In this document: positions 8,552-16,946 of the stretch, in pieces
Layout of the letters: each line of letters starts with the position of its first letter
Position numbering within the stretch: position 1 is the first letter of the stretch
Assembly: GCF_023330665.1 (NCBI RefSeq)
Contig: NZ_CP097127.1
Location: forward strand, 1,922,001-1,986,000
Length of the DNA stretch: 64,000 bases
Direction of reading: 5' to 3'
From: Conexibacter sp. S30A1
Lineage (GTDB): Bacteria; Actinomycetota; Thermoleophilia; Solirubrobacterales; Solirubrobacteraceae
The notes under the pieces: model-generated
The model's input: the letters and a program-made list of their open reading frames with translations, nothing else
What the model was told of the DNA's origin: nothing
The model's database searches: none
Position numbers and translations under genes: made by a program

Positions 8552-9448
8552 GTGAGTCGGATGCAGCCCCTGAGATGGAACTACCGGCCCGACCACCTGC
8601 GCGCACCGGCGCTCGTCTGCGGCTTCCAGGGCTGGAACGACGCCGGTGACGCCGCCTCCTCGGCGGTCAGCTTCGTCGCCGAGGCGTTGGCTGCCCGTGA
8701 GTTCGCGACGATCGACCCCGAGGAGTTCTACGACTTCCAGGCCACACGGCCGCGGATCAAGCTGGGCGACGAGCAGGGGCGGGGCGGACAGGCGCGGATG
8801 ATCGAGTGGCCCGAGGTTCACCTCTACGAAGCCCGCGTCCCACGCGCCCCACGCGATTTGGTCCTGCTGACCGGCCACGAGCCCTCGTTTCGCTGGCGCA
8901 CGTTCACCGGCCTGATCGTTGAGCTGGCGGAGGCGATCGGCGTGCAGCTGGTGGTCACGCTCGGCGCGCTCTTGGCCGACGTGCCGCACACGCGCCCGGT
9001 CTCGGTGACCGGCTTTGCCACCGACCCCGCACTGGTCGCGCGGCTCGGCCTCACGGAGTCCTCCTACGAGGGCCCAACCGGGATCCTCGGCGTTTTGCAC
9101 GACGCCTGCCGGACCGCGGGCCTGCCATCGGCGAGCCTCTGGGCCGCGGTGCCGCACTACATCGCCGCCTCGCCCAACCCCAAGGCATCGCTGGCCCTGA
9201 TCCGCAAACTCGAGGGCCTCGTCGGCGTCGTGATCGACGCGCGCGAGCTGGAGTCAGCCGCCGCCGAGTACGAGCGCCAGGTCAATCTGGCGGTGGCACA
9301 CGATCCTGACGTGCAGGCGTTTGTCGAGCGGCTCGAGCAAGCCGCAGGCGACGAGCCGCCCGAGCGCTTCGAGCTGCCCTCAGGCGAGACGATCGAGCGC
9401 GAGCTGCAGCGCTTCCTGCGTCAGCGCGGCGGCGAGCAGCCGAGCTGA
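8552..9448 (+). CDS. PAC2 family protein
   Basis: A 298-aa protein of the PAC2 (proteasome assembly chaperone 2-like) family common in actinobacteria: N-terminal LVCGFQGWNDAGDAAS, central LLTGHEPSFRWRTF and LVVTLGALLADVPHTRPV, and a C-terminal helical E-rich tail. The family is thought to assist protein assembly; its bacterial client is unknown. GTG start at 8552, with an alternative ATG at 8561. No proteasome gene lies in the window. Confidence 0.88.
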   Translation: MSRMQPLRWNYRPDHLRAPALVCGFQGWNDAGDAASSAVSFVAEALAAREFATIDPEEFYDFQATRPRIKLGDEQGRGGQARMIEWPEVHLYEARVPRAPRDLVLLTGHEPSFRWRTFTGLIVELAEAIGVQLVVTLGALLADVPHTRPVSVTGFATDPALVARLGLTESSYEGPTGILGVLHDACRTAGLPSASLWAAVPHYIAASPNPKASLALIRKLEGLVGVVIDARELESAAAEYERQVNLAVAHDPDVQAFVERLEQAAGDEPPERFELPSGETIERELQRFLRQRGGEQPS

Positions 9449-9481
9449 CGCAGACCGAGCGAGCACCCGCCGCAGCTTCGC

Positions 9482-12400
9482 TCAGTGCTCCGCCGCCGGG
9501 CACAGCAAGCGGTAATCGCAGATGCGACAGACGCGCGGCGAGGGCGTCGGCTCGAACTCCTGCGCACGGATGCCCTCGGCCACGTCGGTCGCAACGCCGG
9601 CGATCCACTGCACCCGCTGCGCGTCGGCGGCGACCGCGAGCTTCTCGTCGTCCAGCAGGTAGTGGTAGGCGCCGCGGGTCGCCTCGAGGCCCCACGCCTC
9701 ACGCGCGGCGAGCGCATATAGCGACAGCTGCACGTCGGCCGCCAGCGCCGCAGCCGACTTCGGGCGGCCGGTCTTGTAATCGATCAGCTCGTGCTCGCCC
9801 GATGGCAGCCGGTCGACCCTGTCAACCCGGCCTCGCACCAGGTGTCGGCCCAGCCTGAAGCTGAACGGGCGCTCGAACCAGACCGGGGTGGCCTGCTCGC
9901 GCAGGTAGCGCTCGTGGTAGCGCCTCAGCGCCCCGATCGCTTTGCGGTACAGCTGGCGCTCCTCGTCGGAGTCGCCGAGCCCCGCGCGACGCCAGCTGCC
10001 GTCAAGCAGAAAGAGGAGCCCGGCCAGCGGGCCGGGCTCCCCGTCGGTCTCGGCGTGATAGCGCTCAAGCACCTGGTGCATGACGATCCCGAAACGCTGG
10101 TGCAGCGTCGGCTCGCGGGGAATGCGGAAGACGCGCGCGAACTTGTAGCGCAGCGGGCAGGCACGATAGGTCTCGATGTCGGTCGCCGAGAGGATCACAC
10201 CGCCGTCGCGGATCGGCAGGAAGCGCTCCAGCGAGGGTTCCTCGCGGGCGCTGGCCGCAGGTGAGACGCGGCGCGCCCCCACCCGCATGTCGAGCAGCCG
10301 GTCGTCGAGCGGCGAGCTCGAGAGGATCTCGCGCTGTTCAGCGGTGACAGCCTGGCCGATACGCGCGTTGATGTCTGGCAGCGCGTCAGCGACGCCGTGA
10401 CCAGGATCGCTCTCGTTGCGTGCGATCAGCGCCGCCACCTTGAGCAGCTCCAGGTAGCGCACCACGGCGTGCGAGATGTCAAGGTCGGTGTCCAACCGCA
10501 GCTCCGCCAGGCGGCCCGCCGTGCGGCTGGTGCCGTCGAGCAGCTCATCGCGCAGCTTGCGATAGGTCGCCTGCAGAGTCTCGCGCGGTGCGAGCTGGTC
10601 CTCTGAGCGCTCCTGCCAGCTTGCCCCCAGGTGCTCGCGCGCGCGCTCGATCTCGCCAAGCGGGCGCGCGCCGCCGTCCGCCGCATAGCAGAGCACAAGC
10701 CGCTCGCGAGTACGCGTGACCGCGACATACAGGCGTTGACGCAGGCGCGCGCGGCGTGTGTCCGGGCCGTCGGCCGGCAACCGCTCGCTGAGCAGCTCGT
10801 CAGGCACCGGCTCGCTGTCAAGCGACGGCGCCGCGATCAGCGCGTCGCTGCACCCGAGCACGAACACGTGGCTTGCCTCCAAGCCACCTGCCTGCTCGAT
10901 CGCCAGCACCTGCACGCCGCCGCCACCGTTGCCCGTGGGCTCCTCCTGCTCGCTGGCGCCAAGCCGGGCGAGTGCGCACACGGAGACAGCGAACTCCCGG
11001 GCCGTGGACTGCGGCAGGCGCAGCGTCTGCGAGGCCGCGAGCTGCTCGAAGCGCGTCAGCGCCCGCATCCGCGCCACCACGTCGGCGCTGGCCGCAAACA
11101 GGTGTTGGTTGCGCAGCCCGAGCCGCTCAATCAGCTGGTGTACGTAGAGGTCCGGCCGCATCGTGTCCAGGCCGACGACGCCCGCCTGCTGCAGTCTCAG
11201 GAACAGGCCGATGCGCTCGCGGGCCTCCGGTGGCACCTGCGGCGACTGCGTCGCGGCGGCCAGCGCCGAGACCATGTCGAGCTTGCGGCGCCTTGCAATC
11301 TGCGTGCAGCGGGCGATGTCGAGTGAGTGCAGGTCGATCGGCGGGCGCGCCAGCGCCCGGACCACCGCCAGCGCATCTCCGGGGTCGGTCAGTAGCCGCA
11401 GCCAGGCGAGCAGATCGCGAATCTCGGCCCGCTGGTAGAACGAGCGGTCGCCGATCAGCCGGTGTGTGACGGCCCGCTCGCTCAGCGCGGCCGCGACCGC
11501 CTGGCCCTCGCGCACCACGTCGGGAACGAGCACGAGGATCTCGTCAGGCGCGATCCGCTCATCGTTCAGCAGCCGCTGCACCTCGGTCGCGACCGTGCGC
11601 GCCTGAGCGCGTTCGCCATCACAGCGCCAGAAGCGCACGTTGTCGGAGTCGGTGGACTCAACGACGGCCGTGTCCGCGCCGCCACCCCCCAAAGCGCCGT
11701 CAGCAAGGCTGACGGTAGCCTCACTGACGGCGCTCGCAACCTCCCAGACCGCCGGGGGGCAGCGCCAGGTGCCGGGCAGTGACACCACCCGCGTGTCCGG
11801 GTCCCTGAACCACTCAAGCCGAGCCGCCCCGGCACCGCGGAAGCGCCGCGCGGCAGCGTGCGGGTCACCGGCCACGGTCAGCGCCCCCGGAGCGAGCGTC
11901 CGCGCGAGCGCGGCCTCGGCCAGGCAGAGCTCCTGGGCGTCGTCGACCAGCACCTGCCCAAAGCACGGCAGGGCCGGCGCGGCCGGCGGGGGTGTTGCCA
12001 GTAGCGCAGTCGCAGCCCGCACGGCGTCGTTCTCGTCGCGCGCCCCGAGCTCACGGAGCATGCGTTCGTGCGCACCGAAGAGCGCGGCAAACTCACGCTC
12101 GCGTGGGTCAGGCTGGTTCTGGGCCCAGGCAGCGAAGCTCTCAGCATCGATCAGCTCGGATTTCAGGCGGTCGATCCGGCGGACAAGTGCCTCCAGCAGC
12201 GCCGTGCGGTTGCCGGCGAAGTCGTGCTGCTCGAGTTCGAGCTCGTCGCCGCGCTCGACGAGCATCGCCAGCCGCTCGCTGCGGTCGAGCGTCGGCACTG
12301 CAAGCTGCTGCCAGACACCCACGCGGCGGCGCAACACCTCCACCGCGAGATCAGCCGCGGTCCCCACCACCAACTCGGGCCGCAGACCGTCGAGCTCGCG

Positions 12401-12628
12401 CTCAAGGGCCGTCTGCGCCGCCTCCACACGAGCACGGGAGGGCACAAGCAGCGCGATCTCGTGGATCCCCACACCGTGCTTGAGCAGCCAGAGAAAGCGG
12501 TCCCGCAGCAGCCGCGTCTTGCCGCTGCCGGCACCACCGAGCACAAGCAGCGAGCCACCTCTGTAGCTGACGATCTCTGCCGCCTGCGCGGCGCTGGTGA
12601 CTGGCTCACTCACCCGGTCTGACAGCAT
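9482..12628 (-). CDS. UvrD-like helicase fused to an Fe-S PD-(D/E)XK nuclease (AddB/Adn-like)
   Basis: A 1048-aa SF1A helicase-nuclease for double-strand-break end processing. Walker A is GGAGSGKT at residues 31-38, a Walker B-like LVDDAQEL lies near residue 230, and helicase motif VAVTRTRERLVLCYA is in the middle. The C-terminal nuclease has ELIDYKTGRP as its catalytic core. A cysteine in YRACPLRYKF and three in CRICDYRLLC form the AddB/Cas4-type 4Fe-4S cluster. GTG at 12613 is a reasonable alternative start, since ATG 12628 overlaps a -10-like TATGCT. No second Adn/Add subunit is adjacent. Confidence 0.9.
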   Translation of the reverse strand: MLSDRVSEPVTSAAQAAEIVSYRGGSLLVLGGAGSGKTRLLRDRFLWLLKHGVGIHEIALLVPSRARVEAAQTALERELDGLRPELVVGTAADLAVEVLRRRVGVWQQLAVPTLDRSERLAMLVERGDELELEQHDFAGNRTALLEALVRRIDRLKSELIDAESFAAWAQNQPDPREREFAALFGAHERMLRELGARDENDAVRAATALLATPPPAAPALPCFGQVLVDDAQELCLAEAALARTLAPGALTVAGDPHAAARRFRGAGAARLEWFRDPDTRVVSLPGTWRCPPAVWEVASAVSEATVSLADGALGGGGADTAVVESTDSDNVRFWRCDGERAQARTVATEVQRLLNDERIAPDEILVLVPDVVREGQAVAAALSERAVTHRLIGDRSFYQRAEIRDLLAWLRLLTDPGDALAVVRALARPPIDLHSLDIARCTQIARRRKLDMVSALAAATQSPQVPPEARERIGLFLRLQQAGVVGLDTMRPDLYVHQLIERLGLRNQHLFAASADVVARMRALTRFEQLAASQTLRLPQSTAREFAVSVCALARLGASEQEEPTGNGGGGVQVLAIEQAGGLEASHVFVLGCSDALIAAPSLDSEPVPDELLSERLPADGPDTRRARLRQRLYVAVTRTRERLVLCYAADGGARPLGEIERAREHLGASWQERSEDQLAPRETLQATYRKLRDELLDGTSRTAGRLAELRLDTDLDISHAVVRYLELLKVAALIARNESDPGHGVADALPDINARIGQAVTAEQREILSSSPLDDRLLDMRVGARRVSPAASAREEPSLERFLPIRDGGVILSATDIETYRACPLRYKFARVFRIPREPTLHQRFGIVMHQVLERYHAETDGEPGPLAGLLFLLDGSWRRAGLGDSDEERQLYRKAIGALRRYHERYLREQATPVWFERPFSFRLGRHLVRGRVDRVDRLPSGEHELIDYKTGRPKSAAALAADVQLSLYALAAREAWGLEATRGAYHYLLDDEKLAVAADAQRVQWIAGVATDVAEGIRAQEFEPTPSPRVCRICDYRLLCPAAEH

Positions 12629-12637
12629 AGGCTGACG

Positions 12638-13489
12638 ATGAGCGAGCCCGCGGGCATATCTCCAGCCGATTGGCTCGCACTCTGCCGCGCAGCCACAACG
12701 CGGATCGCCGCCATGCTGGCCGCAAAGACGAGCACCACCGAACGGGCGCTTGAGACGGGCACGACCGGCGGTGGCGGCGACCGCACGTTGGTCATCGACG
12801 CGGGCGCAGAGGCGATCGTGTTCGACGAGCTCGAGCGCCTGAGCGCACGCGGCGTGCGCTTTCGCACGGTCTCGGAGGAGCGCGGCGAAGCGAGTTTCGG
12901 AGCCCGCGAGCCGGTGGTCGTGATCGACCCGATCGACGGCTCGCTGAACGCCAAGCGCGGGCTTTCACCATATGCGCTGTCGCTGGCGGTCGCGACCGGT
13001 GAGACGATGGCGGACGTCAGCTTCGGCTACGTCTACGACTTCGGCAACGGCGAGGAGTGGTGGGCAGCGCGCGGCCAGGGGGCCTACCTCAACGACATGC
13101 GCCTTGACCCCGGACTGCAGGAGCGCCGGACGACAGACGGCCGCATCGAGCTGCTCGGCATAGAGTCCGCCGACCCCCGCTGGCTCATCGACGCACTCGC
13201 TGGACTGGTCTCATGCGCGCACCGGCTACGGGCGCTGGGGGCGATCGCCCCGGCGCTCTGCCAGGTCGCCGCCGCGCGCCTGGACGCCCTGGTGTCGCTG
13301 CGCGCCTGCCGCTCGGTCGACGCGGCCGCCGCCCAGCTGATCGTGCGTGAGGCGGGTGGGCTGATCAGCTTTCCCGCCTGTGCAGCACCGCTCGCCGCGC
13401 CGCTTGACCTGGTCGCGCACTCGCCCGTGGTCGCCGCGCGCAACGCTAAGACGCTGGCCGAGCTGGAGCTGCTATGTCTACACCGGTGA
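12638..13489 (+). CDS. Inositol-monophosphatase-family phosphatase
   Basis: Mg2+-dependent sugar phosphatase of the IMPase/FBPase fold, 283 aa. The metal motif VVVIDPIDGSLNAKRG lies near residue 93, and E in VSEERGE supplies another ligand. The C-terminal signature reads RSVDAAAAQLIVREAGG. Substrate (inositol-1-P, fructose-1,6-P2 or another) cannot be told from the sequence. ATG at 12638 lies 9 bp from the divergent helicase start and about 6 bp after a -10-like TAGGCT, so a leaderless mRNA is likely. It overlaps the next gene by 16 bp, implying translational coupling. Confidence 0.88.
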   Translation: MSEPAGISPADWLALCRAATTRIAAMLAAKTSTTERALETGTTGGGGDRTLVIDAGAEAIVFDELERLSARGVRFRTVSEERGEASFGAREPVVVIDPIDGSLNAKRGLSPYALSLAVATGETMADVSFGYVYDFGNGEEWWAARGQGAYLNDMRLDPGLQERRTTDGRIELLGIESADPRWLIDALAGLVSCAHRLRALGAIAPALCQVAAARLDALVSLRACRSVDAAAAQLIVREAGGLISFPACAAPLAAPLDLVAHSPVVAARNAKTLAELELLCLHR

Positions 13490-14517
13490 TCGATTGGATC
13501 CTCGCCGAATGGATCGCCGGCCGCCTTGCGGGCGAAGGCGACGCGCGCCTGCCCGTACTCGACCTTGAGCCGATCGTGGCCGACGCCGGCGCGCGCGTGA
13601 GCGACTACACAGGGCTTTTTCCATCCGCTCCGCTGCCCGCGCCCGAGGCGATCAGCCGCCGTGAATGGGTTAGCGCGAACCTCGCCTCCACCCAGGCGCT
13701 GCTCGAGCCGACGCTCGAGCGTGCCGCTGACCGGCTCGGCCGCGTCAAGCCGTCGGCTCAGCTGTGGCTCGAAGCTGCCGGCTCTGGCGAAGTGGGGCTG
13801 CTCGTGGGCTATCTCGGCAAGCGGGTCCTGGGCCAGTACGAGCTCGTGCTGCTGCCCGAGCGCGCCGCCGGCCACGAGCCGCGCCTGCTGTTCGTCATGC
13901 CAAACCTCGCCGAGTCGATACAGCGCCTGGGCGCCGACGAACGCGAGTTCGTCACCTGGGTGGCGCTGCACGAGGTGACCCACGCGGTGCAGTTCGGCGG
14001 CGTGCCGTGGCTTCAGGACCATCTCGCCGGTCTGGTCCGCGAGCTGTTGGCCGGCGCCGAGGAGCGCATGGTCCGCAAACGCGAGCTGCGCCTGCCGAGC
14101 GCGGCGACCGTGCGCCGCGTCGGTCGTGCCGCCCTGCGTGTGGATCTGATCGGCATGGTCGCCTCTGACTCTGAGCGCGCGGTGATGAATCAGGCCCAGG
14201 CGGTGATGGCCGTGATCGAGGGCCACGCCGAGCACGTCATGGACGCGGTCGCCCCGGACCTGCTGCCGTCGCTACCACGGCTACGGCAGGGCCTCGACGA
14301 GCGCCGGCAGGTGCAGGGGCCGCTCAGCCGCCTGCTGAGCCGTCTGCTTGGGCTCGAGCTGAAGCTCGAGCAGTACCGCCGCGGCAAGATCTTCTGCGAT
14401 GAGATCGTCCGCCAGGCCGGGCCGGAGGCGATGAGCAAGCTCTTCTCCTCAGCGCAGATGCTGCCGTCGCTCGCTGAGGTGGACGCCCCGTCGAGCTGGC
14501 TACAGCGCTGCATGTGA
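13474..14517 (+). CDS. Zinc-dependent metalloprotease, zincin_2 / DUF2342 family
   Basis: A 347-aa protein of an actinobacterial family often annotated as F420 biosynthesis-associated hydrolase. The zincin motif HEVTH is at residues 166-170 within VALHEVTHAVQFGG, and the start resembles the family (VIDWILAEWIAGRLAG, SDYTGLFP). A Glu/His further on (VIEGHAEHVMD) probably completes the metal site. No signal peptide is seen, so it is probably cytoplasmic. It is coupled to the upstream phosphatase by a 16-bp overlap; whether the two share a pathway is unknown. Confidence 0.85.
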   Translation: MSTPVIDWILAEWIAGRLAGEGDARLPVLDLEPIVADAGARVSDYTGLFPSAPLPAPEAISRREWVSANLASTQALLEPTLERAADRLGRVKPSAQLWLEAAGSGEVGLLVGYLGKRVLGQYELVLLPERAAGHEPRLLFVMPNLAESIQRLGADEREFVTWVALHEVTHAVQFGGVPWLQDHLAGLVRELLAGAEERMVRKRELRLPSAATVRRVGRAALRVDLIGMVASDSERAVMNQAQAVMAVIEGHAEHVMDAVAPDLLPSLPRLRQGLDERRQVQGPLSRLLSRLLGLELKLEQYRRGKIFCDEIVRQAGPEAMSKLFSSAQMLPSLAEVDAPSSWLQRCM

Positions 14518-14649
14518 GCGGCCATGTGTGCATGCAGAGCCTGCTAGGCTTTTGACAGATTTAGTCGCTAGCCACCAGTCAATCGCTCGGACGCAAACGT
14601 AAGTGGCCACGCTACACTACGAGTCACAACAGTTTCCCCCGCACTGCAT

Positions 14650-14768
14650 GTCAGGAGAGTGCACGGGCGGGAAGGATTCGCCGGCCTCATATCCTCGCCG
14701 GCGAATGCAGTACCCTCTCCTCCCTCAACCGCCGGGGTGCCCTTAGGGGCACCCCGTCGGTCTTTCTG
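14650..14768 (+). ncRNA. Candidate structured small RNA with intrinsic terminator
   Basis: A gene-free stretch folds well: outer arms GGAGAG (14654-14659) and CTCTCC (14715-14720) enclose a perfect 10-bp hairpin ATTCGCCGGC / GCCGGCGAAT (14676-14685 with 14697-14706), followed at once by a terminator. Neither tRNA, SRP RNA nor a riboswitch consensus I know fits. A possible -10 (TACACT, 14613-14618) lies upstream. Identity unknown. Confidence 0.4.
14733..14768 (+). terminator. Rho-independent terminator
   Basis: Perfect 10-bp stem CGGGGTGCCC / GGGCACCCCG with a TTAG loop, followed by the pyrimidine-rich TCGGTCTTTCTG. It is oriented for plus-strand transcripts ending here, from the candidate RNA or the protease gene. 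Confidence 0.7.
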
Positions 14769-15030
14769 CGGCGGACCTGGCGCGGACACCCGAAGCCGGG
14801 TCGGAGGCGAAACGCGATCGCGCAACTTCGCCACCCCCGCTGTGGCCTGACCTGGGGCCGTGGCCTGAGCTGGCGCCCTTGCCAGCCCTGTGGCTGCCTT
14901 GACGCTGACGGCCCCGAACGAGACTCCGGCACGCTGTCGGGCGGCAAGTTCACGCTCACCCGACACTGATCGCACGCGAGAGTTAGCAGAGAAGTAGCAG
15001 CAATGTAACACCTTCTGCTAGGTTTCTGCC
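14769..15030. other. Intergenic stretch without a recognisable gene
   Basis: The 262 bp between the terminator and the toxin-antitoxin pair hold no convincing coding sequence. A weak repeat of GGCCTGACCTGG/GGCCTGAGCTGG occurs near 14843-14874, and AGCAG-type inverted motifs near 14985-15018 could belong to the antitoxin promoter. Confidence 0.5.
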
Positions 15031-15282
15031 ATACCCACGATCAGCCACAGCGAACTTCGGAATCAATCAGGCCAGGTGCTCCGTGACGCCGAGGCCGGTA
15101 CCACCACGATCATCACCAGCCACGGCCGCCCAGTTGCCGCGATCGGCCCTGTCCCTGACCTGACCACCGGGCCGCGCCTGTCCCGCCCGGCGACCAAGCA
15201 TGGGTTCAGCGGCATCCGCCGCCACAAGATCCAGGCAAGCTCCCAGGTGATCCTTGACGAGCTGCGCGCGGAGCGGCTGTGA
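15031..15282 (+). CDS. Phd/YefM-family antitoxin, start codon apparently ATA
   Basis: Antitoxin that binds the PIN toxin encoded next and probably represses its own promoter. The frame beginning at ATA 15031 reads (M)PTISHSELRNQSGQVLRDAE and then TIITSHGRPVAAIGP, the complete Phd/YefM N-terminal fold. No ATG, GTG or TTG exists in frame between the stop at 15019 and GTG 15076. Starting at GTG 15076 would remove about 15 residues of the DNA-binding domain. Either a rare ATA start is used, or an ATG has mutated. The stop overlaps the toxin GTG. Confidence 0.75.
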   Translation: MPTISHSELRNQSGQVLRDAEAGTTTIITSHGRPVAAIGPVPDLTTGPRLSRPATKHGFSGIRRHKIQASSQVILDELRAERL

Positions 15283-15671
15283 TCGTCTACATCGACACGA
15301 GCGCAGCGATGAAGCTGATGGTCGACGAGGCGGAGTCCGACGAACTTGAGAGCTACTGCGACACCGCCGGGGTCAGCATAGTGTCGAGCGATCTGCTGGA
15401 AACGGAACTGCGTCGCGCCGCAACCCGCGTGGGGATTCCGACCGATGACGTGACCGACGTGCTGGACCGGATCGACCTGTACGAGCTGCCGCGCGGGGCC
15501 TTCGCGCAGGCGGGGCGTCTACCCGGCGCGAGGTTGCGGACACTCGACGCTCTGCATGTCGTCGGTGCGCTGCGGATCGCGGCCGACACGGTGCTCACCT
15601 ACGACGCACGCATGAGCGAGGCCGCGAGCAACCTCGGCCTCGCCGTGGTGGCCCCAGGAAGTCCGGACTGA
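15279..15671 (+). CDS. PIN-domain toxin (VapC family)
   Basis: Putative RNase toxin of 130 aa. Acidic PIN residues are visible: D in VYIDTSA near the start, E in LLETELRR, D in LRTLDALH and D in LTYDARM. GTG start at 15279 overlaps the antitoxin stop (GTGA), so the two are coupled. If the antitoxin is under-translated because of its start codon, toxin activity would need another brake. Confidence 0.85.
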   Translation: MIVYIDTSAAMKLMVDEAESDELESYCDTAGVSIVSSDLLETELRRAATRVGIPTDDVTDVLDRIDLYELPRGAFAQAGRLPGARLRTLDALHVVGALRIAADTVLTYDARMSEAASNLGLAVVAPGSPD

Positions 15672-15739
15672 GGGTTGGTGCATAGTCCCTCCCTCGCGAG
15701 GGCGGGATCGTTGTTGAGGGCCTTGAGATCCAGCGCGCG

Positions 15740-16921
15740 CTAGCCGCCAGGCGAGTAGCGTCTGACCTCAGGCGGCGGCGCGGCGGGCTTGGCGCCGTCC
15801 TCAAGCAGCCGCTCGTAGATGCGCATGCGTTTGGCCACACGCCCGCCCATCGCCTCCAGGCCACGGTTCATGCTGTGGTTGGTTTCAAGGATCCAGCCCG
15901 GCTCTCCCCACTTGATCCGGGATTCCGCAGCCATGTCGAAGTTCTCCATGTACAGCTGCGCGGCGACCCCGGTGTGCTCATACTCGGGCAGGACGCCGAG
16001 GAATCCGACCCGGCAGCGGTCGATGATGCGCCTGCGGTTCAGGTAGTACAGCCAGCCGAGCGGCAGCAGCCGACCGTTCATCTTCTTGAGCACCTGGTTG
16101 ATGTCGGGGATCGTGATCGCGGCGGCCACGACTCCCTGGTCGTTCTCAGCCAGCATGAACCAGCGCTTGTCGAACACCAGTCGGTAGAGCATCGCCATGT
16201 CCGCGATGTCATGCTCATCCAGCGGCTGGAAGGACCAGTTGTGCGACCAGGCGGCGTTGTAGACCTTCTGGAACTCCTTGAGGTCCTTGCCGAGCCCCCA
16301 GAACGACATCTTGCGGATGCGGACGCCGTAGCGCTCGCGCGCCCGCTGAGCAAAGCGAGGCAGGCTCTTGAGCATGCGCGCGTCGCGATCATCCAACCTC
16401 AGATTCCAGTGCAGCACGTCCATCGCCTTGACCAGCCCGGCCGCCTCCAGGCGCGCGCTGTAGTAGCGCGGGTGCCAGGGCTGATGGATCATCGGCTCGA
16501 GCTCAAAGCCGTCGATCAGAACCCCGCACTCCTCGTTGATCGTCAGGTCGTAGGGCCCGATCATCCGGTCGCGGCCGTGCATCCGCAGCCAGTCCTCGGC
16601 GGCGACGAGCAGTGCGTCCAGCACCTCCTGGTCATCCTCAAACTCGACCATGCCGAAGAAGCCCCAGCGGTTCGAATGGAAGGCGTTGAAGTTCCGGTCG
16701 TACTGCGCGCTGATCCGCCCGACGACGCGGCCCTCACGACGCGCCAAAAAGAACTCCGCCTCACCGTGCTTGAAGAACGGGTTCAGCGGCCTGGTCATGA
16801 ACGCGTAGCGCTCGAGCTTGAGCGGCGGGATCCACGGCGTTGCGGCGTGCAGCCGGAAGGGCAGCGCAACGAACGCCTTCAGGTCCGCGCGGCCACGCAG
16901 GGGCGTGATCTCGATCGGCAT
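15740..16921 (-). CDS. GNAT-like N-acetyltransferase family protein
   Basis: A 393-aa protein beginning MPIEITPLRGRADL. Features resemble large GNAT-fold proteins of the YghO type: FKHGEAEFFLARREGRVVGRISAQ in the first half and a C-terminal acyl-CoA-binding-like block (RCRVGFLGVLPEYEHTGVA, ILETNHSMNRGLEAMGG). The substrate is unknown. The frame continues upstream, but the ATG at 16921 fits the family and leaves a 25-bp gap to divergent mrp. Confidence 0.75.
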   Translation of the reverse strand: MPIEITPLRGRADLKAFVALPFRLHAATPWIPPLKLERYAFMTRPLNPFFKHGEAEFFLARREGRVVGRISAQYDRNFNAFHSNRWGFFGMVEFEDDQEVLDALLVAAEDWLRMHGRDRMIGPYDLTINEECGVLIDGFELEPMIHQPWHPRYYSARLEAAGLVKAMDVLHWNLRLDDRDARMLKSLPRFAQRARERYGVRIRKMSFWGLGKDLKEFQKVYNAAWSHNWSFQPLDEHDIADMAMLYRLVFDKRWFMLAENDQGVVAAAITIPDINQVLKKMNGRLLPLGWLYYLNRRRIIDRCRVGFLGVLPEYEHTGVAAQLYMENFDMAAESRIKWGEPGWILETNHSMNRGLEAMGGRVAKRMRIYERLLEDGAKPAAPPPEVRRYSPGG

Positions 16922-16946
16922 GTGGCGGGAACCTATCATGGAACCC

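Noticed and set aside
14654-14720. tRNA-like fold (GGAGAG ... CTCTCC)
   Set aside because: No D-arm, anticodon arm or T-loop consensus GTTCGA; the middle is one long hairpin.
14568-15011. 147-codon minus-strand frame over the candidate RNA region
   Set aside because: No domain, no ribosome-binding site, and composition unlike neighbouring genes; it spans a terminator hairpin.
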